Shown: piece by piece, positions 54,807 through 62,872 of the stretch
How the letters are laid out: every line of letters starts with the position of its first letter
Position numbering within the stretch: position 1 is the first letter of the stretch
Source of the DNA: Nigrospora sphaerica
Lineage: Eukaryota; Ascomycota; Sordariomycetes; Amphisphaeriales; Apiosporaceae
Direction: 5' to 3'
Assembly: GCA_018287875.1 (NCBI GenBank)
Contig: JAGVVL010000002.1
Location: 186,001 to 250,000 of the forward strand
DNA length: 64,000 nt
Translations under genes and position numbers: made by a program
Notes under the pieces: model-generated
Told to the model about the DNA's origin: nothing
The model's database searches: none
Seen by the model: only the letters and a program-made list of their open reading frames with translations

Positions 54807-56162
54807 ATGTCCGACCTCAAGGCCAGCGTGAAGGAGACGCCGCAGGGGTTCCACGTCGAGGGGTACGAGAAGATCGAGTATGACTTCGCCTTTGTCGACG
54901 GCGTCTTCGACGTGGCCAACGCGGCGCTCGCCGAGTGCTACAAGAAATGGGGCCGCGTGCTGGCCGTGACGGACAAGAACGTCTACAGCCTGTACGGGGC
55001 CCAGATGAAAAAGTACTTTGAGCACCACGGGCTGGCGCTGCAGGTGCACCAGACGGCCATCGGCGAGAAGGCCAAGACGATCGAGACGTTCCTGAGCATC
55101 TGCGACTCCATGACCGAGTTCGGCATCATCCGCAAGGAGCCCGTCCTCGTCGTCGGCGGCGGGCTCGTGACCGACGTGGCCGGCTACGCGTGCGCCTCGT
55201 ACCGGCGCAACACCAACTTCATCCGCGTGCCGACGACCGTCATCGGCCTCATCGACGCCAGCGTGAGCATCAAGGTGGCCGTCAACTACGGCCGCTACAA
55301 GAACCGGCTGGGCGCCTACCACGCCCCCGTGCACACGTTCCTCGACTTCACCTTCCTGCGGACGCTGCCGGTGGCGCAGGTGCGCAACGGCTTCGCCGAG
55401 CTCATCAAGATCTCGTCGTGTGCGCGCCTCGACGTCTTCGACCTGCTGGACCGCTTCTGCGAGCGGCTCATCGAGACCAAGTTCGGCCGGGCCGACGGCG
55501 CGGCGGCCGAGGTGCGGCGCGCGGCCGACGTCATCAACCGCGAGGCCATCTTCGAGATGCTCAAGCTCGAGTCGCCCAACCTGCACGAGATCGGGCTCGA
55601 CCGCGTCATCGCCTACGGCCACACGTGGTCGCCGCTGCACGAGCTGATCCCCGAGACGCCGCTGCGGCACGGCCACGCCATCTCCATCGACATGGCCTTC
55701 ACGGCCACGCTGGCGCGCCACCGCGGCCTGCTCGCGCCCGCCGAGCACCAGCGCCTGCTCGACCTCTTCTCGCGCGCCGGCCTCGCCATCGACGACGCGC
55801 AGTTCGACGACGACGTGCTCGACCGCGGCACCGCCGCCATCCTCAAGACGCGCGACGGCCTGCTGCGCCTCGCCGTCCCCCATCCGCTCGGCCATTGCAC
55901 CTTTGTTAACGACGCCTCGGCCGACGAGCTCAAAGAGGTCCTGCGCCAGCACAAGGCCGCCTGTCAGCGCCAGCCGCGTCAGGGCGCCGGTCTCGAGGCC
56001 TACGTCGACGGCAGCGACACCGGCTACGCCGACCACGCAAGCGAGGCCCAGCCGGGCGACGGCGAGACCCTCATGGACAAGTCCAAGAAGATGGCGACGG
56101 GCCACGCCAGTGCCAATGGCCTGGTGAACGGGCACAGTCACGCTATCAAAGCCGAGGCGTAA
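54807..56162 (+). CDS. mysA-like: Sugar-phosphate cyclase, demethyl-4-deoxygadusol synthase (mysA-like), 451 aa
   Basis: 3-dehydroquinate-synthase-fold cyclase; DDGS enzymes convert sedoheptulose 7-phosphate to demethyl-4-deoxygadusol, the first step of mycosporine synthesis. Intronless. NAD-binding GGGLVTDVAGY (about 117-127); RVPTTVIGLIDASVSIKVAV; NRLGAYHAP. Zinc ligands: Glu198 in FAELIKI, His272 in YGHTWSP and a His in LRHGHAIS (288-290). The text is close to cyanobacterial DDGS proteins as I remember them (RNGFAELIKI, LDRVIAYGHTWSP, HGHA, TRDGLLRLAVPHPLG). EEVS is the nearest alternative; the adjacent mysB- and mysC-like genes argue for DDGS. The C-terminal 60 residues (Gly/Asp/Ala-rich) are outside the conserved fold. 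No organelle signal. Confidence 0.88.
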   Translation: MSDLKASVKETPQGFHVEGYEKIEYDFAFVDGVFDVANAALAECYKKWGRVLAVTDKNVYSLYGAQMKKYFEHHGLALQVHQTAIGEKAKTIETFLSICDSMTEFGIIRKEPVLVVGGGLVTDVAGYACASYRRNTNFIRVPTTVIGLIDASVSIKVAVNYGRYKNRLGAYHAPVHTFLDFTFLRTLPVAQVRNGFAELIKISSCARLDVFDLLDRFCERLIETKFGRADGAAAEVRRAADVINREAIFEMLKLESPNLHEIGLDRVIAYGHTWSPLHELIPETPLRHGHAISIDMAFTATLARHRGLLAPAEHQRLLDLFSRAGLAIDDAQFDDDVLDRGTAAILKTRDGLLRLAVPHPLGHCTFVNDASADELKEVLRQHKAACQRQPRQGAGLEAYVDGSDTGYADHASEAQPGDGETLMDKSKKMATGHASANGLVNGHSHAIKAEA

Positions 56163-57040
56163 AGTCGGGCCGCCCAAGGGAGGAGAAATGGTGGCGCAGG
56201 GTTTTGAAAAATGAGTGGAAAGTTTAGCATAGCCATAGAAGTCTTGCACGGTAATATGCGCCAGTAAAACCCACACGTCTGACATGCCGCCATGTGTCAG
56301 ACCATAAGCATACACTCTAATCTGCTGGGCCATTCGCTCCGTGTCGTAGTCGTACATCCGTGTCTTAATCATAGTCTTGGAAGCTGGCGCATGCCAATCC
56401 TGCAGCCGCTCTCGAGTCGTATACGTATTTTGAGCCTCATGCCAATGCCGCCGTCACTGTCTGCGGGGATGAAAAAGCAATTCGACCTACCCCCCCTCGT
56501 CTCGTGCCCTCGACCCCTGAAACGTCGGTCGCCCTTCTAGAGGGGGGGGGGGGGGGGGAGCAAGCGAGATCAACGGCCGACGGCATCTCTTTTACATGTT
56601 CTGTCGACATTAATGATTCATAACGAAAGCCTGCATGTCCCCGTCAATAGGGGCTCCCGCAGTCGCACCCAATCGGCTACGCGTGCAAGGATACATCCCT
56701 GCCGGCACGCTTCGGCTGCCTCGCCGGCGATGGCGCTACCGCTAGGCCCAGGAAGTCGTTAGACACCCGCCCCGATCGCTTGCCACAAGCCCCTGGTCCC
56801 ATCGGGGCGTGTCCCACTTGGATCGATCCGATTCCCGTTTTCCCGTGCGTGGGGATGCTCGTGAATACCTGCCGGGGTGGTAAGCGGGGTACAAGTGACA
56901 GCTGCCACGATTGATTTCCCTTTCGACCTACGCAGTGACATTCCTCGCCTTGTAAGTTCTCACAGCTCCTCGGAAGCTCGAGCTATCGAACCCTTCAAGC
57001 TGCCCTCCTCCCCGAGGAGAATCGGACAATTCAGAACAAC
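56163..57040. other. Gap between cyclase and ATP-grasp genes
   Basis: Contains the cyclase 3' region, the G17 run and the ATP-grasp promoter. Short frames at 56292-56540 and 56759-56941 have no support. Confidence 0.45.
56542..56558 (+). repeat. G17 homopolymer
   Basis: An uninterrupted run of 17 G between the cyclase and ATP-grasp genes. It could form a quadruplex, but the run length is also prone to sequencing error. Confidence 0.9.
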
Positions 57041-58657
57041 ATGGCGCGTTCAGAATTCCAAGACACAGCCAAGGCGCTGGGCCTCGTGGCCCTCAGCCTC
57101 CTGCTGCTACCCGTGTCTCTCGCCGTCCTCGCCCTGGGCCAGCTCTCCCTCCTAATCTCCCGGTCCCCTCCACCCCCAAAGGAAGCCCTCGCCGACCAGG
57201 GCCCACGGCGCACCATCCTCGTAACGGGCGTCGGCATGGCCAAGGGCCTGACGCTGGCGCGGGCCTTCCACGCGGCCGGGCACCGCGTGCTGGGCGCCGA
57301 CGTAGAGGCCGGGGGCATCCCGTGCCCGGGTCGCTTCTCGCGCAGCCTCGCGGCCTTCTACCGGCTGCCGTCCCCTGGGGCCCACGGCGGCGGCGCCGCC
57401 TACGCGGAGCGCCTCGTCGACGTCGCGCGCACCGAGGGCGTCGACCTCTGGGTGTCGTGCTCGGGCGTCGCGAGCGCGGCCGAGGACGCGGCGGCCAAGG
57501 CGGCGATCGAGGCGCGCACGCGGTGCCGCTGTGTGCAGCTCGGCGGCGCCGCGACGGCGCGCCTGCACGAAAAGGATGCCTTCGCGGCGGCCGCGGCGGC
57601 CGTGGGCCTGCCCGGGCCCGAGACGCACGTAGTGGCATCGGCGGGCGCCCTGCTCGCCCTCCTCGACGCCGCGCGCGAACGGGCCCCCACCCGCCGCTTC
57701 CTGCTCAAGCCCGTCGGCGTCGACGACATCCACCGCGGCGACCTGACGCTGCTGCCGCGGCCAACGCGCGCCGAGACCGAGGCCCACGTGCGCGCCCGCC
57801 TGCCCCGGCACGAAGACGGCGGCGGCGGCGACGACGACGCCCCCCCGCGCTGGATCGCCCAGCAGTTCGTCCCCGGCGGCGCCGAGTACTGCTCGCACGC
57901 GCTCGTGGTGCGTGGCGCCGTGCGCGCCTTCGTTGCCTGTCCCAGCGCCGAGCTGTTGATGCACTACGAGGCGCTGCCCGCCTCCTCGGCGCTGTCCCGC
58001 GCCATGCTCGCCTACACGCGCGAGTTCGTCGCTCGGAGCCGCGGCGCCGACGACGCCGGGGGCGACAAGGAGGCCTGGACGGGCCACCTCAGCTTCGACT
58101 TCATGATGGCCGACGGCGAGGAGGAGGAGGGGGAGTACAACGACGAGGGGGGGGGCGCCGTCGACGCTACGGGCTTCCGCCGCCGCCTCTACGCCATCGA
58201 GTGCAACCCGCGCGCCCACACGGCCGTGGTGCTGTTCGCCGGGGACGCCACCACGACACGCGCCCTCGTCCGGGCGTACCTTTCGGTCCTCGGTGACGAC
58301 AATGACGACGAAGAACCCCGGGCCATCAACGGCGAGCGGCCCGTGCCGCCCGTGGTGACGCCGCCCGCGCGCGCCGTGCCGCGGTACTGGGTCGGCCACG
58401 ACCTGGTGGCGCTCGTCCTGCAACCGGCCTGGGCCTGGGCGACGGGCCGGGCGGCGGGACGGGACCTCGCGGCTGAAGTCGCCGCCTTCGGCACCCACGT
58501 GCTCGTCTGGCGGGAGGGCACCTGGGCGGCGGAGGATCCGGGGCCCGCCCTCGCCCTGTACCACGTGTACTGGCCCCTAACCATCCTCAAGGCGTGGTGG
58601 GAGGGCCGCCGTTGGAGCCGCGTGAATGTTAGCACCACCAAGATGTTTATGTGCTGA
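57041..58657 (+). CDS. mysC-like: ATP-grasp ligase, mysC-like, membrane-anchored, 538 aa
   Basis: MysC enzymes use ATP to couple 4-deoxygadusol with an amino acid (glycine in cyanobacteria) to give the mono-substituted mycosporine. Intronless. Residues 12-42 form one or two hydrophobic segments (ALGLVALSLLLLPVSLAVLA), so the enzyme is probably tethered to a membrane. A preATP-grasp nucleotide fold follows (ILVTGVGMAKGLTLARAFHA, GHRVLGADVEAGG). ATP-grasp signatures: RFLLKPVGVDDIHRGDLTLL (about 218-237), SFDFMM, and the metal-binding YAIECNPRAHTAVVLFA (about 383-399). Insertions are Asp/Glu/Gly-rich (EEEEGEYNDEGGG). Same orientation as and 0.9 kb downstream of the cyclase. It could accept an amino acid other than glycine; this cannot be read from sequence. 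Confidence 0.87.
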   Translation: MARSEFQDTAKALGLVALSLLLLPVSLAVLALGQLSLLISRSPPPPKEALADQGPRRTILVTGVGMAKGLTLARAFHAAGHRVLGADVEAGGIPCPGRFSRSLAAFYRLPSPGAHGGGAAYAERLVDVARTEGVDLWVSCSGVASAAEDAAAKAAIEARTRCRCVQLGGAATARLHEKDAFAAAAAAVGLPGPETHVVASAGALLALLDAARERAPTRRFLLKPVGVDDIHRGDLTLLPRPTRAETEAHVRARLPRHEDGGGGDDDAPPRWIAQQFVPGGAEYCSHALVVRGAVRAFVACPSAELLMHYEALPASSALSRAMLAYTREFVARSRGADDAGGDKEAWTGHLSFDFMMADGEEEEGEYNDEGGGAVDATGFRRRLYAIECNPRAHTAVVLFAGDATTTRALVRAYLSVLGDDNDDEEPRAINGERPVPPVVTPPARAVPRYWVGHDLVALVLQPAWAWATGRAAGRDLAAEVAAFGTHVLVWREGTWAAEDPGPALALYHVYWPLTILKAWWEGRRWSRVNVSTTKMFMC

Positions 58658-59911
58658 TCCCGGCGGACGGTTGTCTCCGACTTCACATATGGTTGGGGGC
58701 TTCAATGCTCGTTACGGTTAACCTCCATCCTTGTCTGGGAGTGGCGTGGCTTGGAGGCGCTGAGCGCACGCAGCTCTTCGTGTGGCATGTTTTTAGCATA
58801 GCATGGGGTTTGTTGCGATCTCCTGCTGGTTTTCGGGAAAGATAGGGAAATTGCTAAAACAGGTAACCCCGTAGAAGGCAAAAATCAAACCAGATTGATC
58901 CATTCCAACGGGGCCCCCTTGCTTCTCAACAGGTCCGGGGTAAGCAGCTTCTCGTCCTCGACACCGAAAACCTTCCTCATCCTCTCCTTCTCGAATTCCA
59001 GGTCAGGCTCACTGATAATCTCGGAGTCGCTCCCCACCCGGTAAAAGTGACTTTGTGTCCTGATTCCTTCACTCCCGCTCTCCCTTGCCAGGGTATAAAT
59101 TGGTGGCACCGGTCCGTACAGGACTTCTCCTGCCATCAATCCGCTAACGTAGCAAACGCTGACAAGTGACCATTCATTTCTTGGCGGCCCGGCGTTGGGA
59201 CGAATCAGCAAAGGCCATGTTGAGCCTAGAGGGAAGAACAATCTGTCTCCCTTGTGGACTTCTTGGTGACTGAGACCGATATACCCATCTTCGGTCCGGA
59301 ACAACGCCCGCTCTCTCCACGCAGCATACGGCCCGTCCATCTCGTGTACGAGGTACGCAGCCCCGAGCACACGGCCTAATGCTGTGCCCGCTTCCGAAGA
59401 GAGCAGGCGGCGTAAATCTCGACGGCGCTCTTCTTTTTCTGCTTGAAGATCGCTCCGGGGGTAAATTCTCGTGCAGGAGTACTCGCCTCCGGTGATGGCA
59501 CAGACGAGGGCATGCCCGAAGGATAGGTTGCCATCTGCGTACTTCCCCTCCATGCGATCCGTGTGCACGAAACGCCAAATGGCGTCCGTCGCTTTGTCTA
59601 TCGTTCCGCCTAGCGGCTCGACGGATTCGACTTTGGACGCCATCATGCCTGCCAAGCGCAAGGTTCTGGTCCCAGGGAAATTGAAAAATGGGTAATTTGC
59701 ACTTGTGGCCACAGCCTCGATCGCCAGATAGCCAGCGCTGGTTTCCGTTGACCAATCGGGAACCCAACTTGGTAGATTCTCCATTCTGTCCCGTGTTAAC
59801 TCGCATGAATGGAAGAGAGTGAGGGTTTGGGATGTCTGGATGCAGTGTTTCGTGGCTGCTGTGTAAACCTCGGGAACAGAGAGATTGTAATTGACTTTAA
59901 GCTGATGTATA

Positions 59912-59956
59912 ACGTGGATGTCATACGAGTGGGCCAGTCATACGAGTGGGCCACTT
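59912..59956 (+). repeat. Left terminal inverted repeat (45 bp)
   Basis: Begins ACGTGGATGTCATACGAG and contains the 17-mer GTCATACGAGTGGGCCA twice in tandem (59920-59953), a likely double transposase-binding site. Confidence 0.9.
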
Positions 59957-60017
59957 CTAAGCACCTTCACGACAAATCAATCAATTACTTAACCACAACG
60001 CCTTAAATTAATTCAAA

Positions 60018-61673
60018 CTAATCGGAATCCGACTCTCCAGATGTTTCTACGTCTATTTTATATGTTCGCGCATTATGCCCAGCCGTTCCGCAGATACCAC
60101 ACCGCTGAGCGCGCGGTTCTGTCCTCGTCGCCCGACCACTCCTTATACACGTTTCCTCTCTTAACTGTGTATCGATATCCTTTTGATCTAAAAGATCTTA
60201 AGCCTCGCCAATCTCGAGTGTTCCTCCTTGCTGTAGACGCGTCTTTTTCGCTCTCCGACGTTTTGCGAGGCTGGAATTCGCCTCTCGAAGGGTCTTATTC
60301 TCCGCCTGGAGAAGAGCGACCTCGTGCATCATCGCTATTGCACCCTTAGCAAACTGGTCCACTGCTGATAAAATCGGTGTTGGAGAGCTTCCTTAGTGAC
60401 GGCGGACTCGATTCTTAATAAAATCAGTCTGCGAAGTCGCCTTAATCGGGTTATGTGGCGTCTGAGAGGCCCATGGGATACTCGCGGCCGGAAGGCTTCT
60501 AATAGGCGAAGGTGTTAATAACTTCATATCCAGCTTTGCGAGCACTCTATCCGGGTCTAGAGGGACTAAACCGGCTCCAGCAAATCCAGCTTTAACGTTA
60601 TTAAATGTGAAAACCTTTAAAAAGGCTGCTTAAAAGGCAATTAGAAACTCGGCCTTAGTGATGTGGTTAACGAGTGACTTCATAAACCCTTCGATTTCGC
60701 GACTGTACGCCCACTTTAATAGGCTGAAACACCCCACGTCAAGTGGCTGGAGTAGATGCGACGAGTGCGGAGGTATAGAGACCGTCACGATGTTCTTCTC
60801 TTTACAAAAAGCCTGGAATTCGGCCGAAACGTGGCTCTTGTGCCTATCAATCACTAACAGACGATATCGGCCTGTTGCGCGCGACGAGGTGTGTTTATCG
60901 AAATGCCGAATCCAGTCCAGGCCGGTCTCGTTATCTGTCCATCCATTCTGGGTCGGTTTGATTACCCAATCGCGCGGGAGAGTGCTGTCGGCGTACCAAT
61001 TAGCAAGGTGGTAGGCGCCTTTTACCACGATGAACGGCGGGACACACCAGCTGTCGGAATAGACGCCCTAGATCACGGTAACCCATTCCCGATTGCCAGG
61101 CTGGACCTTTTTTCGCTTTCCGCTCCGATCGGCGCCAGTCACGACTATCGAGGACGTGATTTGGCCTATCATAAAGCCGGTCTCGTCGAAGTTGTAGATA
61201 TCCTCGTCCCGGATGCCGTACTTGGCCTTCAGGTTCGCGAAGAGCGCGAACCAGCCCGCGATTTTTTCAGGATCTTCGCAGAGGGCCCTCTGATAGTCGT
61301 ATGCACGCGAAAAACGCGTCCGGAGGTCTCGTTATCGCTTAACGAAGTTCGCGGCCCAACACGTCCCGACACATGACGCGTCGCGCGACGCGGTAATAAC
61401 ATTCGCCATATCTTCCACATCGTGCAACCGCGGCGCAAATCCTCGTGAATCTAAGTCGAGGATGTATCGGACAAGCGTCTTCTCTTCTAATTCGGTAAGA
61501 CGAGTATTGTTGGCGCGTATATCGCGTCTAGCGTGTTTTCCGTTCATTCTGCGTTAGAGGGTAGTTCGCGAGATGTTGTAGATAGCCGCCGCTTATCGGC
61601 AGCTAAGTTTAGGGTTCTTCTTAATCGCCTGGATCGCTAGAATGATTCTAGACTCGCTAGAAGATTGTTCCAT
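60018..61673 (-). pseudogene. Fot1/pogo transposase, stop-interrupted (552 codons)
   Basis: ATG at 61673 to TAG at 60018-60020, with no net frameshift (1656 nt) but several TAA/TAG codons, for example two within the first 45 codons, where CAA fits (CR*AAAIYNISRTTL*RRMNG). Domains: an N-terminal helix-turn-helix (psq/CENP-B-type); the DDE_1 catalytic core, with YNFDETGFMIG containing the first Asp and LLVIDRHKSHVSAEF containing the second; then PPHSSHLLQPLDVGCFSLLK; and a C-terminal knuckle-like CGICGTAGHNARTY in which the final Cys is Tyr. The changes are CpA-to-TpA type, as expected from RIP. Confidence 0.88.
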
Positions 61674-61726
61674 AACTATTGGTTAAGTTAAAGGCAATTG
61701 AAGTTGGAAGAGTTGAAATAAGTGGA

Positions 61727-61771
61727 AAGTGGCCCACTCGTATGACTGGCCCACTCGTATGACATCCACGT
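61727..61771 (-). repeat. Right terminal inverted repeat (45 bp)
   Basis: Exact reverse complement of 59912-59956, with the same tandem 17-mer. Confidence 0.9.
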
Positions 61772-62872
61772 TAGCGTCGTCTCCTAAGATAGCAAACATG
61801 CCATAAACTCGGTCACGCGGGTCGGTACACTTCTTGGCCCCGGTTATAAACCTCAAGTTTGACCACGGTATCGGGTTAGGGTATCCTATGCTGTAGATTG
61901 TCGTTAAATTCGAAGTTCGATAAAACGATGCGAAGTAGAATGCCGCCGTGATAAATGTGGTCCATTCGGCTTCGGAAGAGCCGCAAAATATCACGGACCG
62001 TTGCGCAAGGTAAACTTCCTGGTGAACCCATAAACGATCGAACCAATCTCTTTTAACGAGTCTGTGAATGGAGGTTTGTAACCCTGTAGAGTTCTGTACA
62101 GTTTGCCAAAGTTCGCCGAAGGAGTCGGAGCGTCTCACAATCAGCGCCGCCCAGTCGATTTCGAGATGTTCTCCTAGGTTCTGTAACAACTCCATGGCGA
62201 ATGCGCTGCCGTCGCGCTCGGTACCAAGCCATACGATAACCCGATCTGCATCGCGATAGATTCGGGTCATGAATGGGACTTGGTGGCTCTTCTCGTCGTT
62301 ATCCTCCTGATTCATGCACAGTGCGTCGACCCATAGAAGTTATGTGGAGGTGGTGTCGCGAATACGTCGGAGAGCATCTGCCAGGTTGTCTCTAACAGCT
62401 ATGGCTTACGAGCTTCCGTCGTTGGCATCGACGATGACACGCTGGTTGGGTTCAGACGTCCCCCATGCGTATGATAAGGCTTCATATTCGACCTGCGGGT
62501 TATTTTGCAGATCGACGTGGTCGAGACGGATGTGGATCTCATCGGATTCCTCCCCGGGGGCCAGGGTCAGGAGCCGTATTTCGTGTTGTCCCAGAGCTCG
62601 GTAAGCGTAGGGGATGGCAGTAGGGTGATTGAGATGGTCTGAGACAAGTGACATGCTGGCCTGCGTGACGGGATTGTTTTTGAGACGATTAGGAACCATT
62701 CTCAGAAGATGGGCTGTGATGATGGAGGAAATTGCCAGTAATTGAGTACGTCAGCGGATTGCGTACTCTTTTCAACCATCTATTGTCCAAACGGGCGTGC
62801 AATACAGCCCTGTCTCGTGTCAGGCTCCCTCCCTACAGGCTTGGGTCATTGCACATTACCGTATTAGCCGCT

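Larger units (their letters stand above)
59912..61771 (-). mobile_element. Fot1/pogo-type (Tc1-mariner superfamily) DNA transposon, 1860 bp
   Basis: Bounded by perfect 45-bp terminal inverted repeats and a TA target duplication (59910-59911 and 61772-61773). It encodes one transposase on the minus strand. It is inserted within the HET coding sequence; the exact empty site can be deduced because the HET frame closes when the element and one TA are removed. Confidence 0.92.
58885..62699 (-). pseudogene. HET-domain (heterokaryon incompatibility) gene, split by a transposon and carrying stops
   Basis: Coding parts are 61772-62699 and 58885-59909. Removing the transposon and one TA gives 1953 nt (651 codons) with a continuous frame (Gly-Asp-Asp-Ala across the junction). 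HET-domain text is clear: VEYEALSYAWG, LLWVDALCMNQEDNDEKSHQ, MTRIYRDADRVIVWLG, and WFDRLWVHQEVYLAQRSVIFCG. The C-terminal half (NLPSWVPDWSTETSAGYLAI onward) is typical of the region after the HET domain. Two in-frame TAA codons, after DGSS (about 62414) and after DTTST (about 62342), stand where CAA (Gln) fits, so the gene is dead apart from the insertion. HET proteins trigger cell death on fusion of unlike strains. It sits between the ATP-grasp and reductase genes but is not expected to be part of that pathway. Confidence 0.88.

Noticed and set aside
54807..56162. Annotation as shikimate-pathway 3-dehydroquinate synthase or EEVS
   Set aside because: Fungal DHQS is part of the pentafunctional AROM protein, while this is a stand-alone gene beside mysB- and mysC-like genes. 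EEVS cannot be excluded by eye but fits the neighbourhood less well.
54681..56372. 563-codon open frame on the minus strand
   Set aside because: It is antisense to the DDGS-like gene, whose plus-strand frame has all family motifs. The minus frame is open only because of GC-rich third positions.
57152..58564. 470-codon minus-strand frame
   Set aside because: Shadow of the ATP-grasp gene; composition artefact with no domain.
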